This document shows positions 29,032 to 35,258 of a DNA stretch of 64,000 bases, in pieces. The stretch's first letter is position 1, and every line of letters starts with the position of its first letter. A program made the translations under genes and the position numbers. Origin of the DNA: Microbacterium salsuginis (GTDB lineage Bacteria; Actinomycetota; Actinomycetes; Actinomycetales; Microbacteriaceae); NCBI RefSeq assembly GCF_012524205.1, contig NZ_JABACI010000002.1:496001-560000 (forward strand), given 5' to 3'. The notes under the pieces were generated by a model. The model saw only the letters and a list, made by a program, of their open reading frames with translations. It did no database searches and was not told the origin of the DNA.

Positions 29032-30315
29032 TCAGCCTATGCGCACATCGCGCAGGCCCGGGATCTCGGGCTGCGCGTCCGCGAGGCCGAGCAAGTCGAC
29101 GACGGAGAAACCGGTCCACGACACGATGTTCGCGCCCTGCACGAATCCGCCCGGCAGCGAACCCGCCGTCGACGAGATGAACTGCGCCACTCCAGGACTG
29201 GTCGCCCACGGCGTGCTGCGCATCGTGTTCAAGAAGGTCGTGATCTGCGCGGTCTCGGCCCCGCCGAAGCGGATGGCCGTGAGCGGATTGGTGAACAGGC
29301 CCGGTTTGGGCAGCGCGAGCCACGACCTCACGGGAGCGAACAACGACTGCAGCGGCGCGCCCCACGTCGTCGGACGCAGCAGCGAGAACCGCGGCAGGCT
29401 GCTCCTGATGGCGGCGGTGACGACACCTCGCCCGCCCTGGACGACAGAGCCGAGCGCAGGGACGCCGCGCGAGAGGATCTTGCCGATGCCGAACGGGAGA
29501 AGGCCGACGGCGCTCCAGGCGAGGTCGCTCAGACTGGCGCGCCCGTAGGCGAACTTCAGCGCGGTGAGCAGGAACGACGCGGCGGCGAGCGCGAAGATGA
29601 TGCCGGCCAGGAGGCCGGTCAGCGGCGCGCCGATCACGAGCGCGATCACGCTGAGGACGACGAGGACGATCGCGATCACGTCCAGGACGTTGTCGATGAA
29701 CTCCCAGAACCCATCGTTGTTGTCGGCGCTCTCGATCGCGTTCTCGATTCCGTCGACGGCGTCGTCGTACGCGTCGGACCACGTGCCGAAGACGTCCTCG
29801 AACTCCTCCCAGAGTTCGTTGCGCAGGGTCTGCGCATTCGTCAGTGCGGTCTCGGCGGAGTCCGCATCGGATTCCGCACGGTCGGCCGCCCGGGCGAGCG
29901 CCTCATCGTCCGACCCCTCGGCGCTCGTGGACGCGATGCTCTCGGCGAAGTCGGCATCCGCTTTGGCGGTCAGGGCCGCCTGATAGGCGTTCTCGGCGTC
30001 TTCGACGTCGCTCAGGTTGGCGCGCAGCCACATCTGCGCCGTGTTCAGCGCCTCGCCGTAGGTGGCCAGGTTCTCGCCGGTACCGCGATAGCGCACCGCG
30101 GCGTCGGCGAGATCCGCGTGAGTCTCGTTCGCCATCTCGGCGAGCTTGTCGGTGCCCTTGCTCTTGTGGACGGACGAATCGCCGATCGCCTTGAGCTGGA
30201 CGGAGGTGTTCTCCATCGTGGTCGCGAGTGTCTTCAGCTGTCCGCCGCGCGTGGTGATGTCCGTCGCGTTCCCGTCCAGATGCTGGAGCTCGTACCCCCG
30301 GTTCGGCGACCGCAT
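29032..30315 (-). CDS. Large T7SS effector-like protein 1 (helical N-domain plus membrane segments)
   Basis: 427 residues from ATG at 30315, which overlaps the preceding stop as TGATG. Residues 1-200 are almost wholly helical and acidic, with WXG100/LXG-like features and the motif W169-x9-W179-x3-Y183 (LWEEFEDVFGTWSDAYDDA). Residues ~210-255 are two strongly hydrophobic helices (VLDVIAIVLVVLSVIALVIG, PLTGLLAGIIFALAAASFLL). The C-terminal ~170 residues are mixed (GLLPFGIGKILSRGVPALGS, SWTGFSVVDLLGLADAQPEI). The architecture matches the product of 33239-34459, and the N-domain that of 41991-43679. No enzymatic motif seen. A secreted pore-forming or substrate-scaffold protein is a possibility. 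Confidence 0.75.
   Translation of the reverse strand: MRSPNRGYELQHLDGNATDITTRGGQLKTLATTMENTSVQLKAIGDSSVHKSKGTDKLAEMANETHADLADAAVRYRGTGENLATYGEALNTAQMWLRANLSDVEDAENAYQAALTAKADADFAESIASTSAEGSDDEALARAADRAESDADSAETALTNAQTLRNELWEEFEDVFGTWSDAYDDAVDGIENAIESADNNDGFWEFIDNVLDVIAIVLVVLSVIALVIGAPLTGLLAGIIFALAAASFLLTALKFAYGRASLSDLAWSAVGLLPFGIGKILSRGVPALGSVVQGGRGVVTAAIRSSLPRFSLLRPTTWGAPLQSLFAPVRSWLALPKPGLFTNPLTAIRFGGAETAQITTFLNTMRSTPWATSPGVAQFISSTAGSLPGGFVQGANIVSWTGFSVVDLLGLADAQPEIPGLRDVRIG
29034..29039 (-). promoter_or_regulatory. Internal leaderless -10 box in T7SS cassette 1
   Basis: TAGGCT on the minus strand, 6 nt before the GTG at 29027. It overlaps the last codons of the effector-like gene. Cassette 2 has an equivalent box (33203-33208) at the same relative place, directly after its large gene. 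Confidence 0.5.
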
Positions 30316-30644
30316 CAGGAGGCCCTCGTCGAGGTGACGGCGGTGGTGGTCGTGGAGCCCTCGAGGTCCTGGGCCGTGGTGGTGTCCCACTCATCCCAGC
30401 CGTCGATGATGGACGTGAGCTGCTCCTTGATGTTCTCGAGGTTCTCCTTGAGCTTGCCGCGCTTGTCGCGCCACGCCACTTCGAAGTCGATCACCTGGTT
30501 GAGCAGAGCGCTGCGCCCGTCGGGACGACCGACGGCATCCTCCAGGTCGTCGTTCGTGTCCGACGCGGCGTCGAACTCGGAGATCGACGACGCCAGACCG
30601 GACTGGGCAGCCTTGAGCTGCTCGAGGTCGAGCATGATGTCCAC
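30315..30644 (-). CDS. WXG100-like small helical partner, cassette 1
   Basis: About 109 residues. GTG at 30644 is preferred because GGAGG lies 9 nt before it; the ATG at 30653 abuts that site. The protein is a helical hairpin (LDLEQLKAAQSGLASSISEF ... KRGKLKENLENIKEQLTSII) with a mid-helix Trp (FEVAWRDKRGK) and a flexible Thr/Ser-rich tail. Size and fold fit small WXG100-type partners that accompany LXG effectors. The counterpart in cassette 2 is 34467-34760, sharing DLEDAV-x-RP in the turn region. The gene overlaps the effector start by one base, so effector and partner are made together. Confidence 0.72.
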   Translation of the reverse strand: MDIMLDLEQLKAAQSGLASSISEFDAASDTNDDLEDAVGRPDGRSALLNQVIDFEVAWRDKRGKLKENLENIKEQLTSIIDGWDEWDTTTAQDLEGSTTTTAVTSTRAS

Positions 30645-30675
30645 GTGCGGCATCCTCCGTCAGGTCGTGAGTCAG

Positions 30676-30708
30676 CTGAGGGAGCCGGCGAAGCGCCGGC
30701 TCCCTCAG
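30676..30708 (-). promoter_or_regulatory. Strong hairpin just after WXG100 gene copy 1
   Basis: Perfect 15-bp stem CTGAGGGAGCCGGCG / CGCCGGCTCCCTCAG (30676-30690 / 30694-30708), loop 3 nt, beginning 16 nt after the esx stop. Such a structure can stabilise the 3' end of the esx message or partly terminate, giving more WXG100 protein than downstream products. Copy 2 has a hairpin of unrelated sequence at the same place. Confidence 0.65.
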
Positions 30709-30722
30709 GCGAAATCAGTCGG

Positions 30723-31055
30723 GCTCAGCCGCCGGCGAGCTGCTGGTCCAGGTCCTGGATCGCGCGCATCATGCCCAGCAGCGACTCGGACATGTCGTTG
30801 ATGCCATCCACAGCACCCTTCAGACCCGTCGTCAGCTCGGAGTAACCCTCACCGAACTTGCCCGACGCGTGCTGCGTCTTGAAGTCCTCACCCAGCAGCG
30901 TGTCCACCTGGCTCTTCAGCGTGTCCAGCTGACCCTGGATGTCATCACGAGCCTGCGACAGCGACGACGCCACCTGCTCCATCTCGCCATACGAAGCACC
31001 GAAATCGGCCATCGTCAACTCCCTCACTCAGAAACACGACCCACCCCGGGCCGAC
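30723..31055. repeat. 333-bp direct repeat containing WXG100 gene, copy 1
   Basis: I see no base difference from 34849-35181 over the whole length (offset 4126). It covers the complete WXG100 coding sequence, its ribosome site and 43 bp of leader, then diverges sharply on both sides. Silent sites are identical too, so the copies are either recent or kept alike by gene conversion. Confidence 0.93.
30725..31012 (-). CDS. WXG100 (ESAT-6-like) secretion protein, copy 1
   Basis: 95 residues from ATG at 31012, chosen because GGGAG lies 6 nt upstream; an in-frame GTG 15 nt earlier lies before that site. The product is MADFGASYGEMEQVASSLSQ then a second helix, a turn with SGKFGEGY, and a Gly-rich end DQQLAGG. 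This is the helical-hairpin WXG100 fold with Phe replacing Trp in the turn, as in many Microbacteriaceae members. Such proteins form dimers exported by the EssC/EccC ATPase. It is the first gene of cassette 1. The product is identical to that of 34851-35138. Confidence 0.9.
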   Translation of the reverse strand: MADFGASYGEMEQVASSLSQARDDIQGQLDTLKSQVDTLLGEDFKTQHASGKFGEGYSELTTGLKGAVDGINDMSESLLGMMRAIQDLDQQLAGG

Positions 31056-31062
31056 GACATCC

Positions 31063-31109
31063 AACCTAACCGACGCTCCACGGTCTGCCCATGGGGACCA
31101 TTCCCCATG
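31063..31109 (-). promoter_or_regulatory. T7SS cassette 1 promoter with ATGGGGA palindrome
   Basis: The minus-strand -10 is TAGGTT (31063-31068). After 22 nt comes the palindrome ATGGGGA-CCAT-TCCCCAT (core 31091-31108, with one more pair outside). The same palindrome lies 23 nt upstream of the -10 boxes of the two other cassettes. The palindrome covers the -35 region, so it should bind an activator or repressor. A terminator for the upstream gene is the main alternative. Confidence 0.65.
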
Positions 31110-31195
31110 CCACCTCCGAAATCAGCTCCGTCGCATCGCGACGCCCGGTGAGGGGTCGCCCGTTCGGCCGGTGCGAAAAGGGCTGGTGCGACGGG

Positions 31196-31963
31196 TCAGC
31201 GGGAACTGCCCGGAGCGTGTTGCTGCACCTCGGGCGCGAGCGTGAGCGCGAGCTCACCCGGAGCCGTGGCGAGGGCGCGTGCCGCCGTGGCGGAGTCGAT
31301 GAGACCACGCTCCGCAAGCAGACCGATGGCTGCATTCCGGCGCTCCATCACCTCGGCGAGCGTGCTCGCCGGGATCTCGCGGATGCTCCACTCCAGGTTC
31401 TCGCGCTCGTTCTGGGGTCCACCCTTGGGCAGAGGTCCTCGCACCAGGATCGCGATGTGGACGACGACGTCGGCCGCGATCACCACGAGCCACGCCCAGG
31501 TGCCGTCCCCCAGCTGCTCCCGCCCGGCCGTGAGCGCGATCAGCGCTGTGATGGCTCCCGGAATCGCGTGGATGAGCGCCAGGGTGCGCAGTGCGGCCGC
31601 GCGAGTGGCCCGCGGATGGCGGAGCCGCTGGATCTCACTCCAGCCGGTGACCACGAGGCCCACGAGCGTGATCCAGCCGGCGAACGCAAGCGGGAAGTCA
31701 TACGCCGTGTCGCCCAGCACCCACCGGAGCATGGCCGCTGCGGCGATCACCGGCGCGGCCACGGCGTAGAGGTAGGCCAGTCCCTGGACGAAGCTGCCGA
31801 GGGTGATGCCGCGGTGCTCCGACATCGCCTCCTTCGGCGCGAGCACGGCGAGCGGGCGCTGCGCAGCCGTCAGCGCGAACGAGCGCAGCTCCAGCCGCCA
31901 CCAGTCGACCGCGCTCCACCCCTTCGCCTCATCGACCAGTTCTGTCAGCGGCCTTCCGCTCAT
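31196..31963 (-). CDS. Membrane protein, last gene of T7SS cassette 2
   Basis: 255 residues from ATG at 31963, in an ATGA overlap with the gene before. A soluble N-terminal ~55 residues (LTELVDEAKGWSAVDWWRLE) precede four predicted helices (GLAYLYAVAAPVIAAAAMLR, FPLAFAGWITLVGLVVTGWS, LALIHAIPGAITALIALTAG, WAWLVVIAADVVVHIAILVR). A cytoplasmic C-terminal tail follows (IREIPASTLAEVMERRNAAI). No family recognised. As in cassette 1, a membrane protein accompanies the 'LLPPGW' protein, consistent with, but not proof of, an immunity or channel role. Confidence 0.72.
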   Translation of the reverse strand: MSGRPLTELVDEAKGWSAVDWWRLELRSFALTAAQRPLAVLAPKEAMSEHRGITLGSFVQGLAYLYAVAAPVIAAAAMLRWVLGDTAYDFPLAFAGWITLVGLVVTGWSEIQRLRHPRATRAAALRTLALIHAIPGAITALIALTAGREQLGDGTWAWLVVIAADVVVHIAILVRGPLPKGGPQNERENLEWSIREIPASTLAEVMERRNAAIGLLAERGLIDSATAARALATAPGELALTLAPEVQQHAPGSSR

Positions 31964-32577
31964 GCCGGCCAGTCCTCTCCGAAGCGAACGACCGCGCGAT
32001 CCAGTGCTTCCACGCGCGCGCGGTCGCTCGAGGGAACGAAGCCCTCGAGTGTCGATGTGCTCAGCACCGCCTTGGCGGGCTCCTCCACGAACGCCAGTGC
32101 GTACGGCGCGACGGGGCCGAGGATGGCGGCGACCGTCGTCTCCTCGCCCAGGAACAGCCAGCGTTCGAAACCGAAGTCCCGCTCTCCGTGCCGCTCGAGC
32201 AGCGTGGCCGAGATGCCGACACCGAAGCCCTCGGTCTCGAGGATCTCGGTCGTCGCGGGCAGCAGAGCGGACGCCGACCACAGGAATGCCGCCTGGTCGT
32301 CGTCGCTGAGCCGCTCGTCGACCGCGAACACGGTGAGCGGCGCGATCGCCCGCCCCTCGATCCCGACGATGACGAGGCTGCGGCTCTCGTCGGTGGTCAC
32401 GGCGGCGACATCCTCCAGTGCCGCCGCGATGCGCGTGGCGACGTCCGGTGCCAGCTCCCGGCGCGTCGCGAACGCCGCCGCCGTCTCGCGGGCCCACGCG
32501 GCCCGTTCGCCGGCAGACTGCGCCATGAACGGAACCGGGATGCAGTGCTCGGGGTCGTGTCGGAGATTCAGCTGCAT
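31960..32577 (-). CDS. Unknown soluble protein of T7SS cassette 2
   Basis: 205 residues from ATG at 32577, one base after the preceding stop and overlapping the next gene by 4 bp. It opens MQLNLRHDPEHCIPVPFMAQ and has an alpha/beta pattern (SLVIVGIEGRAIAPLTVFAV, TTEILETEGFGVGISATLLE, ERWLFLGEETTVAAILGPVA, AVLSTSTLEGFVPSSDRARV). No signal peptide or membrane helix. The overall sizes and the 'AILGPVAPYALAFVEEPA' region recall ESX-associated accessory proteins, but I cannot assign a family. Position corresponds to 27413-27976 of cassette 1. Confidence 0.7.
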   Translation of the reverse strand: MQLNLRHDPEHCIPVPFMAQSAGERAAWARETAAAFATRRELAPDVATRIAAALEDVAAVTTDESRSLVIVGIEGRAIAPLTVFAVDERLSDDDQAAFLWSASALLPATTEILETEGFGVGISATLLERHGERDFGFERWLFLGEETTVAAILGPVAPYALAFVEEPAKAVLSTSTLEGFVPSSDRARVEALDRAVVRFGEDWPA

Positions 32578-32578
32578 G

Positions 32579-33196
32579 TCAGCGCACGCTCCAGGTGAAC
32601 GAGGCGATGTGGTGGTCGAAGAGTGCAACCCATGCCTCGAGCACGGGATCGTCCTGCGGGAGGTCGGCGCTGTGCGCGACCGTCGCCGTCCACTGCACGG
32701 CCTGCGTGCGCTTCGTGCCGGGAATCGGCAGCAGGAACTGGATAAGGAACGACACGGCATCGACGCCGTCCACGCGTGTGGGGTGACGTTCGGTCCACCG
32801 GACGATCCGATGCCCCTCCCCGATGGCGACACCGCCGCGGTTGCGTACCGCGTCCTCGACGATGTCGTCGAGCGTCCACCGCGGCGTCGACCGCCGGCGC
32901 AGGCCGACCAGGCTCGCGGATCCCAGCACCCACGTCGGCGAGCCCTCTGCGGGCAGCGCGTAGGCGAACGCGTCCTGCTCGCGCAGCTTCGCGACGGCGT
33001 CCTTCACCTGGGTCGCGAGCGCCGCAGCCAGGTCGGGCCGCCCTGCTTCGTTGAGCCGCGCACGGGCGGCTGCGACGAGCTCACGCTCGGTGTCGCTGCT
33101 CAGGTCGTACGATCGCCAGCCCGGTGGCAGCAGCATCCGGTACCGCGGCACGGTGGCCCCGACGCTCCCGGTCAGCTCCGCGCGCAGATCACTCAC
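32579..33196 (-). CDS. T7SS-associated 'LLPPGW' protein, cassette 2
   Basis: 205 residues from GTG at 33196; an ATG one codon earlier is possible, but AAGACT lies exactly 6 nt before the GTG, the leaderless spacing used elsewhere here. RMLLPPGWRSYDLSSDTERE and the following helix align by eye with the product of 27967-28536. Later parts (WVLGSASLVGLRRRSTPRWT, VDAVSFLIQFLLPIPGTKRT, VALFDHHIASFTWSVR) are less alike. The paralogy of these two genes, each behind a different large protein, suggests a partner specific to its cassette. Function unknown. Confidence 0.74.
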   Translation of the reverse strand: MSDLRAELTGSVGATVPRYRMLLPPGWRSYDLSSDTERELVAAARARLNEAGRPDLAAALATQVKDAVAKLREQDAFAYALPAEGSPTWVLGSASLVGLRRRSTPRWTLDDIVEDAVRNRGGVAIGEGHRIVRWTERHPTRVDGVDAVSFLIQFLLPIPGTKRTQAVQWTATVAHSADLPQDDPVLEAWVALFDHHIASFTWSVR

Positions 33197-33202
33197 CATG
33201 CC

Positions 33203-33208
33203 AGTCTT
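33203..33208 (-). promoter_or_regulatory. Internal leaderless -10 box in T7SS cassette 2
   Basis: AAGACT on the minus strand, 6 nt before the GTG at 33196 and 30 bp after the end of the large effector-like gene. It mirrors the box at 29034-29039 of cassette 1. It would let the three downstream genes be expressed without the WXG100 promoter. Confidence 0.45.
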
Positions 33209-33238
33209 TCATCACCTGGCGGTCGTGCCGGAACCACG

Positions 33239-34459
33239 TCAAGAGAACGGGTTCTGATCGGGGTCGAACGAACCCGGGAACGCGCCCCCCGCGGTGTCCT
33301 TGATCCAGCCGGCGATGCCGAGCTGGGTGGCCCAGATGCCGCCGACGCCCTCGAGGACGTTGAGGCCGCCGGTCATGACAGCGGGGTCCGCCCAGTGCGC
33401 CATGTTGTTGCCGGTCAGCAGACCGGTCGTGAAGTCCACCGCCTTCGCTCCGAATCCAGCGCCCTGCAGGCGATTCAGGCCGGACAGCCAGTCGTCGACA
33501 CCGGTCGCTCCGACACCGAACAGACGGGCGGCATCGTCGCCGAATGCGGTGCCGAGAGCGCGCCAGCCGCCAGGGGCGCCGAGGCCGCGCAGACCGCGCG
33601 CGGCAGGCCCGATGAAGGGGATCACGCCGATGACGCCGAACGCGACGTCGACCCAGCTGCCGTCGTTGAACGCCAGCTTGCGGGTGAGGGCGACGACGAG
33701 CGTGGCGACCGCGACGATCGCGGCGAGCGCCGCGATGATCGGCCCGCCGATCACGATCGCGAGGACGGCGAGCACGATGCCGGCGATCGCGAGGACGTTG
33801 GAGAGGAACTCCAGCGCGCCGCGCATGTCGTCCTTCCACGAGTCCTCAATCTTGCCGCTGAACCCCTCCTTGATGTTCCTGGCAGCGGTGTCGAAGGCGG
33901 TGTACCAGCTGTCCCACTCCGTGTCGTACTCGCCGGCACGGGTGTCCCACTCGTCCTTCTTGCTGTCGGCGAGCCCGCGCTTCTCGACGGCGCTCGCGTT
34001 CGCCGTGTCGTACGCGGACTGCTCGTCCGCATCGGCGTCGTCGTCGGGCTCCCGCGGGACGGCGCCCTCCGCGGTGTCGGCCTCCCGGCTGAGCGAGTAA
34101 TAGGCGGCCCACAACTCGATGAGATCGTCGACGATCGGGTCGATCGCGGTCTTGGAAGTCTCGAGCTCCTGGCCGTACGTGAGGATGTGAGGTCCGACGG
34201 CATCGTAGAGCTCGGCCGCCTTCGACAGGTCGCCGCTCACCTTGCCCGCCACCTCGCGGAGCTTGTCGATCGCGTGCCCCTCCATGTCGGCGCCGTCCTG
34301 GACGAGCCGCTGGATGAGGGACCACGCCTGGGACATGTCCGTGCCCAGGTCCACGATCTGCTGGCCGCGGGTCTGGACGTCGCCCGCGTCACCGCGCAGG
34401 TGCTCGATGAGGTGCTGGCCGCCCGGCGTCTGCGACGGCATGTATGGAGTAACGCTCAT
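33239..34459 (-). CDS. Large T7SS effector-like protein 2 (helical N-domain plus membrane segments)
   Basis: 406 residues. Residues 1-215 are helical and acidic (TRGQQIVDLGTDMSQAWSLI, AELYDAVGPHILTYGQELET), with W171-x10-W182-x3-Y186 near 170-186. Hydrophobic helices follow at ~218-260 (LSNVLAIAGIVLAVLAIVIG, PIIAALAAIVAVATLVVALT) and VDVAFGVIGVIPFIGPAARG, then a Gly-rich C-terminus. It has the same domain order as the product of 29032-30315, but the C-terminal halves differ. The WXG100-like partner is encoded 7 bp upstream and the 'LLPPGW' protein downstream. Probably a T7SS substrate; its activity is unknown. Confidence 0.75.
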   Translation of the reverse strand: MSVTPYMPSQTPGGQHLIEHLRGDAGDVQTRGQQIVDLGTDMSQAWSLIQRLVQDGADMEGHAIDKLREVAGKVSGDLSKAAELYDAVGPHILTYGQELETSKTAIDPIVDDLIELWAAYYSLSREADTAEGAVPREPDDDADADEQSAYDTANASAVEKRGLADSKKDEWDTRAGEYDTEWDSWYTAFDTAARNIKEGFSGKIEDSWKDDMRGALEFLSNVLAIAGIVLAVLAIVIGGPIIAALAAIVAVATLVVALTRKLAFNDGSWVDVAFGVIGVIPFIGPAARGLRGLGAPGGWRALGTAFGDDAARLFGVGATGVDDWLSGLNRLQGAGFGAKAVDFTTGLLTGNNMAHWADPAVMTGGLNVLEGVGGIWATQLGIAGWIKDTAGGAFPGSFDPDQNPFS

Positions 34460-34466
34460 CGTCCGC

Positions 34467-34760
34467 TCATCTCTCGCCGGTCTGGTTGCCGGCTTCTTCG
34501 TCGAAGTCCTTGAACGCCTTGATCACACTGTCGACGTGCTCGGCGAGGCCCTTGCAGCTGTCCATCAGTCGCTTGCGGCGATCGTCCCAGCGCCCCTCGA
34601 ACTCGTGGGCGGCATCCTTCAGATCACCCAGGTCGTACGGCCGATCGACGGCATCCTCCAAGTCCCGTCGACGACTGCCCGCGTGCTCGAACTCATCGAT
34701 GATGCTCTTCAGCTGCGTGCTCAGTCCGCCGAGGTCGTCGTAGTTGACCTTGACTCCCAC
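34467..34760 (-). CDS. WXG100-like small helical partner, cassette 2
   Basis: 97 residues from GTG at 34760, with GAGGA 6 nt upstream. Two helices (YDDLGGLSTQLKSIIDEFEH and RKRLMDSCKGLAEHVDSVIK) join through a segment that shares RDLEDAVDRPY-like residues with DLEDAVGRPDG of cassette 1. A central FEGRWDDRRKR matches FEVAWRDKRGK there. Hence the two small proteins are paralogues. It likely pairs with the large protein encoded 7 bp downstream for export through EssC. Confidence 0.75.
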   Translation of the reverse strand: MGVKVNYDDLGGLSTQLKSIIDEFEHAGSRRRDLEDAVDRPYDLGDLKDAAHEFEGRWDDRRKRLMDSCKGLAEHVDSVIKAFKDFDEEAGNQTGER

Positions 34761-34807
34761 CTCGTGTCCTCACTCCCCGGTCATGCCTTGTTGATGGTCA
34801 CCCAGCG

Positions 34808-34840
34808 AGCGCGAGGGCGGCTTCGTGCCGCCCTCGCGCT
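34808..34840 (-). promoter_or_regulatory. Strong hairpin just after WXG100 gene copy 2
   Basis: Perfect 13-bp stem AGCGCGAGGGCGG / CCGCCCTCGCGCT (34808-34820 / 34828-34840), loop 7 nt, 10 nt beyond the esx stop. Its sequence is unrelated to the hairpin after copy 1, so the structure and place are kept while the sequence is not. Confidence 0.65.
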
Positions 34841-34848
34841 CCGCGCGT

Positions 34849-35181
34849 GCTCAGCCGCCGGCGAGCTGCTGGTCCAGGTCCTGGATCGCGCGCATCATGC
34901 CCAGCAGCGACTCGGACATGTCGTTGATGCCATCCACAGCACCCTTCAGACCCGTCGTCAGCTCGGAGTAACCCTCACCGAACTTGCCCGACGCGTGCTG
35001 CGTCTTGAAGTCCTCACCCAGCAGCGTGTCCACCTGGCTCTTCAGCGTGTCCAGCTGACCCTGGATGTCATCACGAGCCTGCGACAGCGACGACGCCACC
35101 TGCTCCATCTCGCCATACGAAGCACCGAAATCGGCCATCGTCAACTCCCTCACTCAGAAACACGACCCACCCCGGGCCGAC
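34849..35181. repeat. 333-bp direct repeat containing WXG100 gene, copy 2
   Basis: The same 333 bp as 30723-31055, in the same orientation, 4126 bp apart. Recombination between the copies would delete cassette 2 or swap cassettes while leaving an intact WXG100 gene and promoter. Confidence 0.93.
34851..35138 (-). CDS. WXG100 (ESAT-6-like) secretion protein, copy 2
   Basis: 95 residues, identical in DNA and protein to copy 1 (30725-31012), with the same ATG (35138) and the same GGGAG ribosome site. It heads cassette 2 and is the first coding sequence after the EssC-type ATPase gene, separated from it by a 120-bp gap with its own promoter. Two identical WXG100 subunits leading different effector cassettes imply that this subunit is generic and that specificity lies in the downstream small partner. 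Confidence 0.9.
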   Translation of the reverse strand: MADFGASYGEMEQVASSLSQARDDIQGQLDTLKSQVDTLLGEDFKTQHASGKFGEGYSELTTGLKGAVDGINDMSESLLGMMRAIQDLDQQLAGG

Positions 35182-35187
35182 ACCAGA

Positions 35188-35234
35188 AACCTAACGCGAG
35201 CCCATCGCACCCGGCGATGGGGACCATTCCCCAT
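35188..35234 (-). promoter_or_regulatory. T7SS cassette 2 promoter with ATGGGGA palindrome
   Basis: Minus-strand -10 TAGGTT (35188-35193), then 23 nt, then ATGGGGA-CCAT-TCCCCAT (35217-35234). The sequence between is unlike that of cassette 1, so box and palindrome are conserved beyond chance. The palindrome is 24 nt past the EssC stop. Confidence 0.65.
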
Positions 35235-35258
35235 GCCCGCGCAACGTGGACCTGCGCC

